A stretch of 64,000 bases of DNA from Emiliania huxleyi CCMP1516 (Eukaryota > Haptophyta > Isochrysidales > Noelaerhabdaceae): contig NW_005201259.1 of assembly GCF_000372725.1 (NCBI RefSeq), positions 266,881-330,880 of the forward strand, written 5' to 3'. Under the pieces are notes generated by a model that was not told the DNA's origin, made no database searches, and saw only the letters and a list, made by a program, of their open reading frames with translations. Shown here in pieces: positions 1 to 12,578 of this stretch (position 1 is the stretch's first letter; the number at the start of each line of letters is the position of its first letter). Both the position numbers and the translations under genes were made by a program.

Positions 1-1129
1 TAGTGTGGATCTGCGGCGGTTGTCCACACCCCTACTCGGCCTAGTGTGAACCCTGGCACTGCAAGCGGTGGCAATCTCCGTCTCGAGGGCAGGCCAGAAG
101 GGATGGGAGTGCTTTTCGTCGTGCTTCACCGTGCGGGAGGCACGCGGCGAGCAGCACGTAAACGTGTGAGAGAAGAGCGACGTGGCATGCTGGAGGACGG
201 TCGCAAAGATGCACATCCGGACAGCCTCCGAGAGAGCTGGCGCCGCGCCGCCGCCGCCCCTGTCAAGACCGCTGCCGCCGTCGGCAGTGGTGGCAAGCCG
301 TAAAGCTTCGGCAGAGAAGTAGACGAGTGGGACTATGTCGGTGGCGAGGTTGAAGAACTCGTTGTGACTTGGGTCGAGCGCCGACGCGGCCGCCTGGCCG
401 ACTGAGAAGTTGACTCTGAAATGAGACGACTTTGAGAGGTCAAGGTTGTACCCGGGCGGGATCTCAGAGAGGTGGACGATGTTTGGCCTGAGCGCAGGCT
501 TGAGCGACGCTGGCTTGCACATCGGCGTTGGCTCGACCGATCGACGCTGGTTGCACCTTGGCCCGACCCGATTCTCCGAAAATAAAGGCGCTCTCAAAAG
601 CACAACACTGTGCGAAAAAAGAAACAACCGCACTGGCTCCTCATTCTCGGATCACCTACCTGCGGCGTTGGCGGAGGCGGCTGCAGCAGCACGCAGCAAA
701 CAAATGGGCGGCGGCGCGCGGGCGGCGGCGGCGGCGCGGCGGCGCTGCTCCTTCTGTTGCTGCTGATGATGCTTTTTTCTTTTGCGAGGCGACGGACGGC
801 GGGGGGCGGGCGGGCGCTAACCACGGGCAACTACGTGCCGGAGGTTCAACGACGACTACTCGCGCCGCCTGGGTCGTTCGGGGCGCGCGGCTCCGTCGAG
901 GACCGGGCGCGCCCCATACCCGGCGCGGCGTAGGTCCCACTCTGACGCAAAGGAGGGGGGAGGCACACGGACGATAGCCCGATCCATCAACTACATTCAT
1001 CTTCTGGTGCTTAGCGCCGTGCGGCGGCGGTCCGGCAGGCAGGCTGCCCCCAAGGCCCCCTGGGCCGCTGCGGGTTTAAGAGTTATTTATGCTTAGGCAC
1101 AGCTTCGGCGATGGCAGCCCCTCTCTGGG
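1..1129. other. GC-rich DNA without a recognisable gene
   Basis: Several overlapping open frames run through this stretch on both strands, but all are low-complexity (Arg/Ala/Gly/Pro-rich), a by-product of high GC. None shows a known motif or a convincing start. A GGC/GCG-rich tract lies around 680-760. I see no RNA gene or clear repeat boundary. Confidence 0.6.
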
Positions 1130-1329
1130 GTGTTGCATAGGCGGAGTCTCACTGGTCGGGATTTTAGCCCCTTCCGCCCCCTTAAGATCCAGTGCTCAAG
1201 TGCTCAAGCCGGAAGCTCCGAGAAGTTGCTTTCCCCGCGTGTCAGTCTCGAGGTAGTCGATGCCAGGGCGTTGGCTGTACCCGCAGGCGACCCAGCGCGC
1301 CTTGAAGCGGTCGACGGAGCCGTCGTCCT

Positions 1330-2290
1330 TGTAGAAGACACGGAAGACTCACTGCGGCACGCTGCGGATCGAGACGCTCTTCATCTTCCTCGCCGACTGC
1401 AAGCCAACGACGACGAGCTCGAGCGCTGGGACGTCGTCAAGGCGTTCACCTCCACCACCAAGCTCGATGTCGAGATGTACGTTGAGCAGCCCCACGGCTT
1501 CGTCGACCCAAAGTTCAAGGCGTGCCGTCTGCTCAAGGGCCTCGAGGGGACCAAGCAAGGTGGCGCCATCTTTCAGAAGGAGAACACCGCCGTCCTCAAG
1601 GCGTGCGGGTTCGAGCAGTGCGCCGCCGACCCAAACCTCTTCCGCATCATCTTTGATGACGGAGGCTACATCATCGCCGTCGTCTACGTCGACGACATCT
1701 TCGTCCGCTACCAGAGCCCGACCAAGGGACGAGTCGACACCATCCACATTCGCGCGCTACTGCCGCTCCTTCAAGGCCACCCGCGTCTCCGAGCCGAGGC
1801 GCATGGTTGGCTTCGACATTGCTCGCGATCGACCCGCCCGCAAGCTGCGAGTCTTCCAGACCAACTACGTCTGCGAGCTGTACAAGAAGTACCTCAGCTC
1901 GCAGTGCTCCAAAGACTTCACCACGCCTGTCCAGTCGTCTCGCTGCCCCGAGTTCATGGCCATGACAGGGGCGACCTGCGAGGAGGACGACCGCGCCGTC
2001 GCTGACAAGCCCTCCCTCCCGCTCATGGGCGGGCTGAACCGGATCGGCGGGACGCGCCCCGACATCAAGTTCTACAACGCGCGTCTCTGCTGCTTCATGC
2101 ACCGACCAAAGATCGAGAACTACGAGGCCGCTCTCGCCGTCCTCAGCTACCTCTACACGACGCGCGACCTTGGCCTCGAGTTCAGCGCCTCCTCCAATCT
2201 CGACGGGGTTGTCTACTGCGACTCGTCGTACAACCAGATTCCCGACACCTTTTACGGCCACGGCGTCTGGTATGGGGGAGCGCCCGTCGC
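1330..2290 (+). pseudogene. Ty1/copia retrotransposon pol fragment (RT and following domain), frameshifted
   Basis: The translation matches the copia-type reverse transcriptase (RVT_2 family) in order: DVVKAF, a YVEQPHGF block, CRLLKGLEGTKQGG, an ADPNLF block, and the polymerase motif VVYVDDIFV. At about 1745-1760 the match moves to another frame, where it continues as FKATRVSEPRRMVGFDI, a TRPDIKF block and a YLYTTRDLGLEF block typical of the region between RT and RNase H. So a single-base frameshift interrupts the ORF. No gag, protease, integrase or LTR was recognised nearby, so this is a truncated, inactive copy. Family assignment is strong; the exact ends are not visible. Confidence 0.85.
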
Positions 2291-2482
2291 GAGCTGCTCT
2301 CGCGTTCTACGGCTCCGCAGAGCTCCTACGAAAGCGGGTCCTTCGCCTACGCTGGCGCAAGCATGTCCCTTTTCGGTTTTGCCAGCAGGTCGCTGTCTTT
2401 GGCGGATGTGAGGTTGAGGTGTTCACAGTCCTCCGCTGCCGGCGAGGCGGTCCGCCGCGCTCCACAACCCTTGGCTTTGGAC

Positions 2483-3052
2483 ATGGCATCCAAGCCTCGC
2501 TTCACCGGCCTCTGGGCGCCGACGAGCGCTCCGGTGGGCGCCGCGGGGACGAAGCCGAGCGTGAACGCGTCGGCGCTCGGCCGTGTGATGCGGCACGTCG
2601 CTGCGCACAACAAAGTCGTGGAGTGCGAGGAGCTGTGGGACGCCCACCGGCGGCAGCAGCAGCAGGAGTCAGCGCACCCCGCAGCGACAGATCCGCGCGC
2701 GCGGCCGCCGCGCGGCCAGGATGGGGCGCGCAAACGGCCGCGCGACGAGCCGCCGGGAGCGACGCCTGCAGGGAGCACCGCCGCCGACGCGGCCCAGCGG
2801 GAGCTGCGCGAGGAGCGGGAGCGAGCAGCGCAGAGGAAGCTGCAGCTGCTCGCGGCGCGGGAGCAGCAAGCGGAGCCGGGCGCGGGCGACGAGCGCGGGG
2901 AGGACGACCGGCGGAGGCAGCGCAAGGCGGAACGCAAGGCCAGGAAGGCGGCAAAAAAGGCGAGAAGGGCGGCCAAGAAGGAGCGCAAAGCCAAGCGGAG
3001 GGAGCGCAGGAGTAGTAGCAGCAGTAGCAGTGGGAGCGACGGCGAAGGCTGA
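2483..3052 (+). CDS. NKAPD1-like Arg/Lys-rich nuclear protein
   Basis: About 189 residues if the ATG at 2483 is used; the frame is open from an upstream ATG at 2363, but that part overlaps copia-adjacent sequence and is less protein-like. The N-terminal block ALGRVMRHVAAHNKVVE is followed by a WDAHRR segment. This resembles the conserved start of NKAP-domain-containing protein 1 (LLRNVIRHTDAHNK-type). The middle is a charged helical stretch rich in RE and RK, then a poly-basic tract (KAERKARKAAKKARRAAKK), a serine run and an acidic end (GSDGEG), as in splicing-associated nuclear proteins. No intron is needed. The family call rests on one motif from memory, so it is moderate; a nuclear or nucleolar location is inferred from composition. 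It converges on the CobW-like gene. Confidence 0.6.
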   Translation: MASKPRFTGLWAPTSAPVGAAGTKPSVNASALGRVMRHVAAHNKVVECEELWDAHRRQQQQESAHPAATDPRARPPRGQDGARKRPRDEPPGATPAGSTAADAAQRELREERERAAQRKLQLLAAREQQAEPGAGDERGEDDRRRQRKAERKARKAAKKARRAAKKERKAKRRERRSSSSSSSGSDGEG

Positions 3053-3257
3053 CTGTGTCACCCTGTGTCAATGCCCAATGCGACCGTACAATCTCCATCG
3101 ACCGTGCTCAAAACTGCGGCACGGCACACCATTTCGTGCATTTAATTTGATATTTCCACTGGGTATCCTGTCCTCGATGTAAGATGGCTGGTTTGGGGCT
3201 GGAGATTGGCTGCCCCTTTTTAATTTGACTGTAAGAGAGACGATGTGTCGCCTCGGG

Positions 3258-5948
<2,691 letters not shown>

Positions 5949-6200
5949 TGACAGCCTAGGGCAGCCACGCCCTGGTCCTCGGCCGGGCACAGTTTTTCTT
6001 TTGGAGAACAAAAATCACGCCGCAACCGAGCCGGGAGAAAGGGGAGTGTTGACAGCTTGGGATGCGGATGGCAACAGTCCTCAGTCGAGTACCTCGCACT
6101 CCATGTGCGAGAAACAGGGTAAATGTAAGCCGATGGCTCACAGGCCACTCTCGCGCGAGCTGACCCTCTACACCGCAGCGACCCATTCTTCTCCAACCAG

Positions 6201-6430
6201 GGTTCCGGCTCCTACCCGGATAGGGGGTCTGTTTACCACGGTGACACCCTATGCAACAGGTAGGTAGGTCCGGTTTTGACCGCCCCAGAGGGCCCTGCAA
6301 CAGGTAGGTACCCCCTCTTTTCGTCTTTTTTCGCTTCGCTGCGCGGCCTGGGGATAGATAGGTAGGTAGGGCGTTTTGGCGCGAGTCGTGGTAAACAGAC
6401 CCCCTTTCCGGGTCGGAGCCGGAACCCAGA
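6201..6430. mobile_element. MITE-like element with about 40-bp terminal inverted repeats
   Basis: The left end (GGGTTCCGGCTCC then GGGGGTCTGTTTACCACG) is repeated in inverted orientation at 6388-6428 with only a few mismatches. Between them is about 150 bp without coding capacity, which includes two copies of GCAACAGGTAGGTA. Size and long terminal inverted repeats suggest a non-autonomous DNA element. No clear target-site duplication was found. Confidence 0.65.
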
Positions 6431-6474
6431 GCCCCTCGGCCGGGAGTAAAAACGTATCCGCCTCTCGACACCCG

Positions 6475-7386
6475 ATGAGAGCCAGGACGCTCAAGGGTAT
6501 GAGGCCGTTCGACGCCAACCCCGGCGCGTGCATGTTCGTGCAGCCGTCTGACGATCTCCGCAACTACCGCGAATGTCTCCGCAACAAGCGCGTCTTTGTC
6601 GGTGGAAACTCCGTTGCACGACACCTCGCTTTTGCAATGGCTATGCTGCTCAGCGGCAACAGGCAATGTCTCCCATTGCGAAGCTTCCTAGTCCGCGAGT
6701 CGTCCGTGATGCGGAGAAGGCCTTCTGCGGCACAGGGTCCTTCGGTCGCGAAGACGACGCGGCCGCTTGCGAGTTCATCGTCGGACAAAACACAAACATC
6801 ACCTTTGGTTGGGAGCAGCGCGTCTACTACACCGGGCTTTGGCACGGGCTAGCTCAGCTTCAGCCAGACTTGCTGCTGCTGCACGCGGGCTCGGACGACA
6901 TCTTCGACGCGGATCGACGAGACGGCTGGCACTTCAGGCAGCGCGAGGGGGCGTTGCTCGCGCACGCGCTGGCCAACTTGTCACGCGGCATCGTGTACTG
7001 GAGGACGAGCCCACGCGTGTGCAACTCGACGCTTGGCCAGACTGCTAGCGTGCTCAACGCAGCGCTCCAGTCCTCCAATCTGCTCCTCCTCTCGCAGCTC
7101 TGCGGCCAAGAGACGATCAAGGTCCGCAACCATCGCCCCCCCTTGCCCCCCCCCCACCCTTGAGAAGTTCACCTTTCCTTACCTTGCCAAGGTCCGCGTG
7201 GCGGATTCCTTCTCTTGGACGTTTGGCTGATGCGACGAGTATGACGACAGCATGCACCACGCACTGCTCGCACACGATCACGTGCGCTCAGTCCTAAACG
7301 ACTACTGCGCAGAGACAGCGCCCCGCGTAGCACTAGCAGCCCCAGCACCCCGCAGCAGCGCGGCGACGGTTTCTCAAGTAGGCTGA
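6475..7386 (+). pseudogene. PC-esterase/SGNH-like protein gene, disrupted
   Basis: The translation shows a GDS-like block as FVGGNSVARHLAFAM, then after a frame change at about 6650-6665 DAEKAFCGTGSFGRED, LLLLHAGSDDIFDADRR, and a C-terminal DxxH-type block in YDDSMHHALLAHD. This order fits the PC-esterase superfamily (CASD1/TBL-like acyl esterases of glycans). One apparent intron (donor AAG|GTCCGC near 7122, acceptor AAG|GTCCGC near 7193) carries a poly-C tract. Two lesions remain: the frame change near 6660 and an in-frame TGA at 7228-7230 between WTFG and CDEYDDSMHH. They could be sequencing errors, a missed small intron, pseudogene decay or, much less likely, selenocysteine read-through. 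Family call moderate; intactness unknown. Confidence 0.55.
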
Positions 7387-7419
7387 TAGCAGGCTGGGGA
7401 GAGCAAAATTAAATGAAAT

Positions 7420-7470
7420 AAAACGGTCAAACTCTGAGGCGAGATGGGATTTAGGGACATGTGCCCCCGC
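7420..7470. repeat. Dispersed 45-50 bp repeat (inverted copy at 51735-51786)
   Basis: AACGGTCAAACTCTGAGG followed by a GCGAGATGGGATTTAGGGACA-type block occurs here and as its reverse complement near 51735-51786, with very few differences. No coding role is visible. Confidence 0.75.
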
Positions 7471-7701
7471 CCCCTGCACCATATGCATATCCCGCACTGG
7501 ACTGAAGGATCGTCGTGGGTCACTGCCGAGGCCCCTTCCTTATTGTTGTTCAGCCGGCCTAACGTTAGCTACTGTTGTTGGGGAGCCCCACTGTTGTTCT
7601 GTTGTTACTGTTAACACTAGCAACACTGTTCAGCTCCCAACGTTGAACAGCTCTACGTCTTGGGTCGTCAATCCCCGCCTAACGACAACATGCGGCGTAC
7701 C

Positions 7702-7808
7702 GGCGACGGTGTACATCAGTCGCCTTATGCCACCGTTGCATACCCGGATATGCAACGGTGGCATAAGGATATGCAACGGTGGCATAAGGCGACTGATACA
7801 CCGTCGCA
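7702..7808. mobile_element. Palindromic MITE-like element, copy 1
   Basis: The arms read GCGACGGTGTAcATCAGTCG then CCTTATGCCACCGTTGCAT and are repeated in inverted orientation, giving an almost complete hairpin. Inside, the unit ATGCAACGGTGGCATAAGG is itself duplicated. It shares its ends with the element at 8001-8186. Confidence 0.75.
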
Positions 7809-8000
7809 CAACTATTGGGTCGCGAGTTTCGAATTGCCCGCAGTTCCCAGTTCGACTTCTCGGCGCAATCGGGGCGCAAACACCCCCCCAGTGCCAGACG
7901 GGGGCCGGTTGTCACTGGTTCGAAACCCACCTTAGCAATCACCTGCTATCCGCCGGTGCCCAAACGGATGCATCTCCGCACGACCCAGGAATGCAGTTTT

Positions 8001-8186
8001 GCGACGGTGTATCAGTCGCACCTTTGCTTTTGCCACCGTTCTCCGTTGCGCAGGACGCCTCTCTGCGCGGGGGCGTTGGGCGATCCGGGTGTTTTTCAGT
8101 CGCCTTAAATGCCACCGTTGCAATATCCCGCGTGTCGGATTGCGGATATGCAATTGTGGCACATAAGGCGACTGATACACCGTCGC
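8001..8186. mobile_element. Palindromic MITE-like element, copy 2
   Basis: It has the same termini as 7702-7808 (GCGACGGTGTATCAGTCG ... CGACTGATACACCGTCGC) and the same inner GCCACCGTTGCA arm, but a longer and more diverged centre. Two copies about 200 bp apart define a family. Confidence 0.75.
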
Positions 8187-8313
8187 ACAACACAGGATAT
8201 TTCGGAGTTTACCGGGTTGGCATTTGCCGGATTTTCCGAGGTATCCTTTCGGGTATTACCTGCACTGGACGCTAGAAGAGATCGTCGTACGACTCCGCCT
8301 GGCAGCCGCTGCC

Positions 8314-10955
8314 TCAAGGCATCGCCACAGTCGACAGCGGCTTGCCCGCCTTGCGCGAGCGGCTCTCGACTGCCACGAGCGCCGCCTCGAGCTCGGAGAG
8401 GAGCCGCTTCTTCTCCGCGCGTAGCTGCAGCGCTAGCGCGCGCCGCGGCGGGCAAGCGGTGGAACGCGCCTCGGCGAGGTCCGCCTTGCGCGCGCCCCCC
8501 ATCGCCGCGCGCGCCGCCTTGCAGTACGAGCGGAGCGCCGCCCAGCAGCGCGCCTCCGTCTCGAGCGAGACGGCGCCGCGCAGCCGGGCGAGGTCGCCGG
8601 ACACCTGCGGGCAAGTTCGGGGCACGCTCCGCAGGAAACTCCACGCGCGCAGCCGGGGCGAGCGGCGCTGGGCCGCGTCCTCCACCGAGCCCAGAAGCAG
8701 CCGCAGCGCGTGCCAGATCTCGGCTGTATCTCGGCTGTATCTCGGCTGTATCTCGGCTGTATCTCGGCTGTATCTCGCCTCCTCCACCGAGCCCAGAAGC
8801 AGCCGCAGCGCGTGCCACGTGCCTTGTGGCGCCCCGCGCGCAGTCAGCTCTGCCGAAGCGAGAGAGGGGCCGAGGCCGAGCGAGTCGATGAGGCCGACCC
8901 GCCGAGTCACCTGTGGGAAGGCCCGGGGACCACCACTTCCGAGCAAATTCACGCCGAGCCGAGGAGACGTCCCCGCCGAGTCACCTCCGCCTCGCCGCCG
9001 CCGCCGCGGAAGCTGTCGCGCGCCACCGCAGCGACGTGCTCCGGAAGGCCGACGGCGAGGAAGGAGTCGTGCGGGTTGGATGCCTAATCCATTCCTTCCT
9101 CGGTCGGGTCCCTTCCTTGCAGGATCCATTCACAGTCGCGCGGGCGGGGCTGAAGGCCTCGACAAAGCCAAACAGCTGCAGGAGCGCATCGTTGCCTTTG
9201 TCGCCGTAAGAGATGTACGCCTCCTCGCCGCGCCGCAGCGGCGCGCCCGCCGTCAGCACAAACGCATTCGCCTGTAGTAAGACGCAGGCGGTGTGAGGAG
9301 CCGCGGCTGGGCGCAGGACGGGACGTCTGTACGCGGCCGCGTGCATGCCTGCCGGCCCGGCACGAGTGGCCCCGCCCGCCTCTGTGGTGCGTCTAGGAAG
9401 TGTCCAGGAAGTGCCTAGGAAGTGTCTAGGAAGTGGCCCGCCTGCCTCAGCGGTGCGGTGTGGAGCGGTGTAGGCGTAGGTGTGGCGTGTGGGTGTGGCG
9501 TGTGGGTGTGGCGTGTGGGTGTGGCGTGTGGGTGTGGCGTGTGGGTGTGGCGTGTGGGTGTGGCGTGTGGGTGTGGCGTGTGGGTGTGGCGTGTGGGTTT
9601 GACGCGCTGTGTGTGTGGTGAGGCACGAGGCACGCCTCCGGGTCAAAGGAGCAGCCGTTCACCGCCCCGGACTTGTGGTTGAACGAGTCGAGCATCGGCA
9701 TCAGCGCCATGGCGAAGGAGGGGTCGTTGACGGGCTCGCCGCCGATCGCGCCCTTGAGGTCGTCGAGGGAGGGCAGCTTCGGCATCCGCGTGGCCACCTA
9801 TGGTCGAGCCTCCGCCGATCGCTCGTCAGTGAGTCCACGGGAGCCGCTTCTCCGCAGCCGTACTGGACCACGGTCGACAGCTCCGACCTCTCCCACGCCT
9901 GCGCACGAGGACAGGCGAGCTGGGGGCGGGAGGACGGGCGCGCGCAGCGTGCTCCGAGCACCGCGGCACACGGGCTACGAGTACAGCGGGTACAGCGAAC
10001 GGTCAGCCGAGTCTATCCCGAGTGCCAGTCGGAATACAGGGCATCCGTATTCGGCGTCTGGGCTCGGGCGCCTTTTGGAATCCGCTCTTCGGCGGCGGCG
10101 GAGGAGGCAGCGGCGCCTGCGTTGGGGGAGCACAAGGGCTGGCGGTGCAGGGCGTGGGGCGGAAATGAGCGAGGGCTGGTTGGGAGCGAGGGCCTGTCTG
10201 TTGTCTCCCGCATCTATCTGGTGCATCTATCTGGTGCATCTATCTGGTGCCGCCCGGGACCCCATCGCACCCGACGTGGCGCCGCGCTCGCCCTTGTTGA
10301 TGTCGGAGGCGAAGGCGCGCGAGAGGACCAGCTGCTGTGCCCACGACAGCTCCTCTAGGGTGACCGAGCCGGCGTCGGCCCCTCCACCCGCGCGGAGCGC
10401 CTCGAGCAGCCGCCGGATCGAGTCGCGCTGCTCTCGAACCGCCGCAGCGAGCGGCGGGTAGCGCAGCTCCGCAAGCTCGGCGTCGGTCCAGTCGAGGAGG
10501 CCGTCCTCGAAGCTGGCGGGCGAGGGCAGGTAGTCGATGTACCCGCAGATCTCCGACGCCCTCCCGCGACGCGACTCGGCGAGCAGCCACACCGACAGCC
10601 GCTCGTGCCAATCGAGGCTCGCCCAGAGCCGAGTCGGCGCGAGCCGCTCGCAGGGAGAGGCGCCCGCCTTGGTCGGGTCGACCGCCAGCGAGGCCAAGTC
10701 GAGGCAGCGCGTGCGCGGCACTACGCACAGCACCTCGCCCTCCTCCACGTCCGCCGTGACGATGACGTTCCGGAGCTCATCTGCATCGTCGATGCGGATC
10801 TTGGGCGCGACGATGCCAGCGCTCGAGGCCCACCCCTCGAACGAAGACGCGATGCCGCCGGCAGGCGGCGGAGTAGTAGAGTAGGTGAGAGCGTGTAGCG
10901 GCGATACGCGAAGCAGGAAGCTGAGCAGGAAGCTGAGCAAGAAGCTATCCCGCAT
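8314..10955 (-). CDS. SET-domain (Rubisco LSMT/SETD3-type) protein methyltransferase
   Basis: The start at 10955 gives a hydrophobic leader (LLSFLLSFLLRVSPLHALTY) suited to ER/plastid entry. Exon 1 runs to about 10270-10300 and carries the N-terminal SET half (LRNVIVTADVEEGEVLCVVP, a DWHERLSVWLLAE helix, WTDAELAEL, SWAQQLVLSRAF). Frame-verified later exons: 9797-9627 (PMLDSFNHKSG, the DxxNH motif), 9271-9134 (GEEAYISYGDKGNDALLQLFGFV, the catalytic YG...ND..LL..FGFV end of SET), 9083-8985, and 8910-8314 (substrate-binding helical domain). The family methylates lysines or histidines of Rubisco, aldolase or actin; plastid location is inferred from the leader. The intron at 8984-8911 is bounded by identical GTGACTCGGCGGG. 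In the last exon a segment is duplicated around an 11-bp minisatellite while the frame stays open. Confidence 0.8.
8716..8776. repeat. 11-bp minisatellite (ATCTCGGCTGT)n between duplicated exon segments
   Basis: About five 11-bp units lie between two near-identical copies of about 37 bp (8666-8704 and 8778-8816, + strand) encoding WHALRLLLGSVE. The array translates without stops in the frame of the SET-gene exon, so it is either a retained in-frame insertion or an intron with non-standard sites. Confidence 0.85.
9472..9600. repeat. 13-bp tandem repeat (GTGTGGGTGTGGC)n
   Basis: About nine perfect 13-bp units lie in the intron between the DSFNHKSG exon and the YISYGDKGND exon of the SET gene. 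Next to it (9397-9434) are four TCTAGGAAGTG-type 11-bp units, which also occur in the J-domain gene. Confidence 0.9.
10207..10250. repeat. Triplicated 13-bp unit GCATCTATCTGGT
   Basis: Three tandem copies lie in the first intron of the SET gene, just downstream of its exon 1 on the minus strand. Confidence 0.85.
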
Positions 10956-11096
10956 TTTTGAGCAGCGGAAAAAACTCGGCGTCGTTGAGCAGACGAAAGG
11001 TATCCGCATTTTGTAGCGCCCCAGGAAAGGTATCCGCATTTTAGGCTCAACCACCCTTGCGCTCCGCCCCGCTCCCCTCCCCTTGCTTGTGTCCAG

Positions 11097-11302
11097 CCTT
11101 AAGTAAGGTCCCTCGGGCCAGTTTCGGGGGGCAAACCCCGCCCGGCCCCTAGAACCCCGGGTAAGGCCCAGGTATGGCCTAGGGCATCAGAAGGGACCAA
11201 GAGGAGTCCAGTCTGAGCCATAGAGCCCATGTCTTTGCCCCCGAAGGTCGCGTTCAAATGCCCGGAACGGCCGTCACAGTGGTGTCCGGCCGGCGCGATC
11301 AC
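11097..11302. repeat. Dispersed repeat, uninterrupted copy A
   Basis: This about 200-bp block (from AAGGTCC.CGGGCCAGTTTCGGG to GGTGTCCGGCCGGCGCGATCA) is repeated with over 90 percent identity at 54962-55533. There it is split by about 360 bp of unrelated sequence. No coding capacity is seen. Confidence 0.85.
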
Positions 11303-11387
11303 CGATTGAAGGTTGTGCGTTGTGTTTTGTGTTTTGTGCGAGGCAAGAAGTCAAGGAAAAGCAACTACTACGTAGCGGGAGAGAGGG

Positions 11388-11418
11388 AGGGGGGGGGGGG
11401 CGGGGGGGGGGGGGGGGC
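11388..11418. repeat. Poly-G tract
   Basis: An almost uninterrupted G run, broken by a few C. It could be a real homopolymer or a low-quality read region. Confidence 0.8.
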
Positions 11419-11503
11419 GCGGTCGCCGACGACGGGCACACCTCATCAAACCATCCCGCTCGCGAGTTTGCGCGGGAGTTGCGCAGGCAAAGCCAACGTC
11501 TTC

Positions 11504-11971
11504 ATGCCGCTAAACCGCGTGTCCACCCTCACCGACCTGAGCATTGCACCAGCGCCGCACGCGACCGCCCCTTCCGATGCCTATGCCGCTGACACGACGG
11601 CACTGACCGGGCTGTCCCTGCTGGGCAAGCCCCTGCTCACGGCGCCTGATGCCGTCAGCCCGTTGGTAGTAGCCGCAAGGCGGCTCCAGTTGGTCGAGCA
11701 GCGGCTGGCGACACCGGGCAAGCGCGGTGGGGATGGAAGTCCGTTGATGAGCTCTTCCTTTGGGCCGGCGGGCCACCCTCTCGCCTACCAGCCCCAGGTG
11801 CCTCGTGCGCCCCCACCCATCAGCAAGCACCGTAGCCGCAAGCATCGGTGGGGAGCGGCTGTCGCTGCCGCCTCGCACCTCGCTGTGAGGGAGGGTGGGC
11901 AGCGGGCGGTGCGGTCATCTGCTGGGCGCGAGCGCTCGTCAGGAGAGGGCAGGCCTTGCGTAGCTGGGTGA
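11504..11971 (+). CDS. Hypothetical ORF, 155 residues, doubtful
   Basis: Open from the ATG at 11504. The product begins MPLNRVSTLTDLSIAPAP and contains ALTGLSLLGKPLL and a helix-like VAARRLQLVEQRLATPGK before a basic, low-complexity end. No domain was recognised. It is in a repeat-rich region without clear gene neighbours and may be chance. Confidence 0.2.
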   Translation: MPLNRVSTLTDLSIAPAPHATAPSDAYAADTTALTGLSLLGKPLLTAPDAVSPLVVAARRLQLVEQRLATPGKRGGDGSPLMSSSFGPAGHPLAYQPQVPRAPPPISKHRSRKHRWGAAVAAASHLAVREGGQRAVRSSAGRERSSGEGRPCVAG

Positions 11972-12578
11972 GACGTGGGGACCTGTGCAAGCACTCCTTT
12001 CCGGTCTCCTGTGCAACTCACGTGTGTGTCCCCAGCACGCGCAGCAGAGTGCAGAGCACGCGTGTTGACTCTGTCTACTGGTGTGCTGTTTACGTACTTA
12101 TACGCGCAATAGTCAGGCACTTGGGGGGGATATGCGCCGCGCCATCACGTCGACGCCCAGGCCGCCCCTCCCGCGCCATGGCCCATGGGTCCCGCGCCCC
12201 TGTGTGTGGCGCACATGGCGCGTGGCGGTCATGGTGGCCCGGTGCAGCCATCTCCCTTCTCCCATCTGCCATGCGGATTGCGGTCGGCACGTGGACCGCA
12301 CCCGCAGTGGGCCATGGTACGCACGAGCGGCACGAGCCGCGAGCGCGCCGCGCGCGGCGCGGGGCGCGCAGCCTCCACATCGCACATGCAAGACCCCCGA
12401 TATGCGTCTTGATAGCTCTACCCAAGACAAAGAATGCAATACGGTCAACGAAGATGTCTCCCTGACCCCGGCACCCGGCGCTCGAAGATCTGCCTCCTGG
12501 AGGCCAGCTGCCGTTTCGCCGCCGCCGTCAGCTGTCTTGGCACGCAACCGGGCTCCACCAGCAGACCCGCGCTCGGCC
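11972..12578. other. Intergenic stretch, nothing recognised
   Basis: Only GC-rich overlapping shadow frames; no motif, RNA gene or clear repeat seen. Confidence 0.5.

Noticed and set aside
7890-7945. Possible tRNA-derived SINE (GGTTCGAAACC box-B-like)
   Set aside because: No matching A box or cloverleaf upstream, and no repeated copy in the window.
9415-9633. His/Thr/Pro-rich repeated peptide ORFs
   Set aside because: Translation of the intronic 13-bp repeat of the SET gene.
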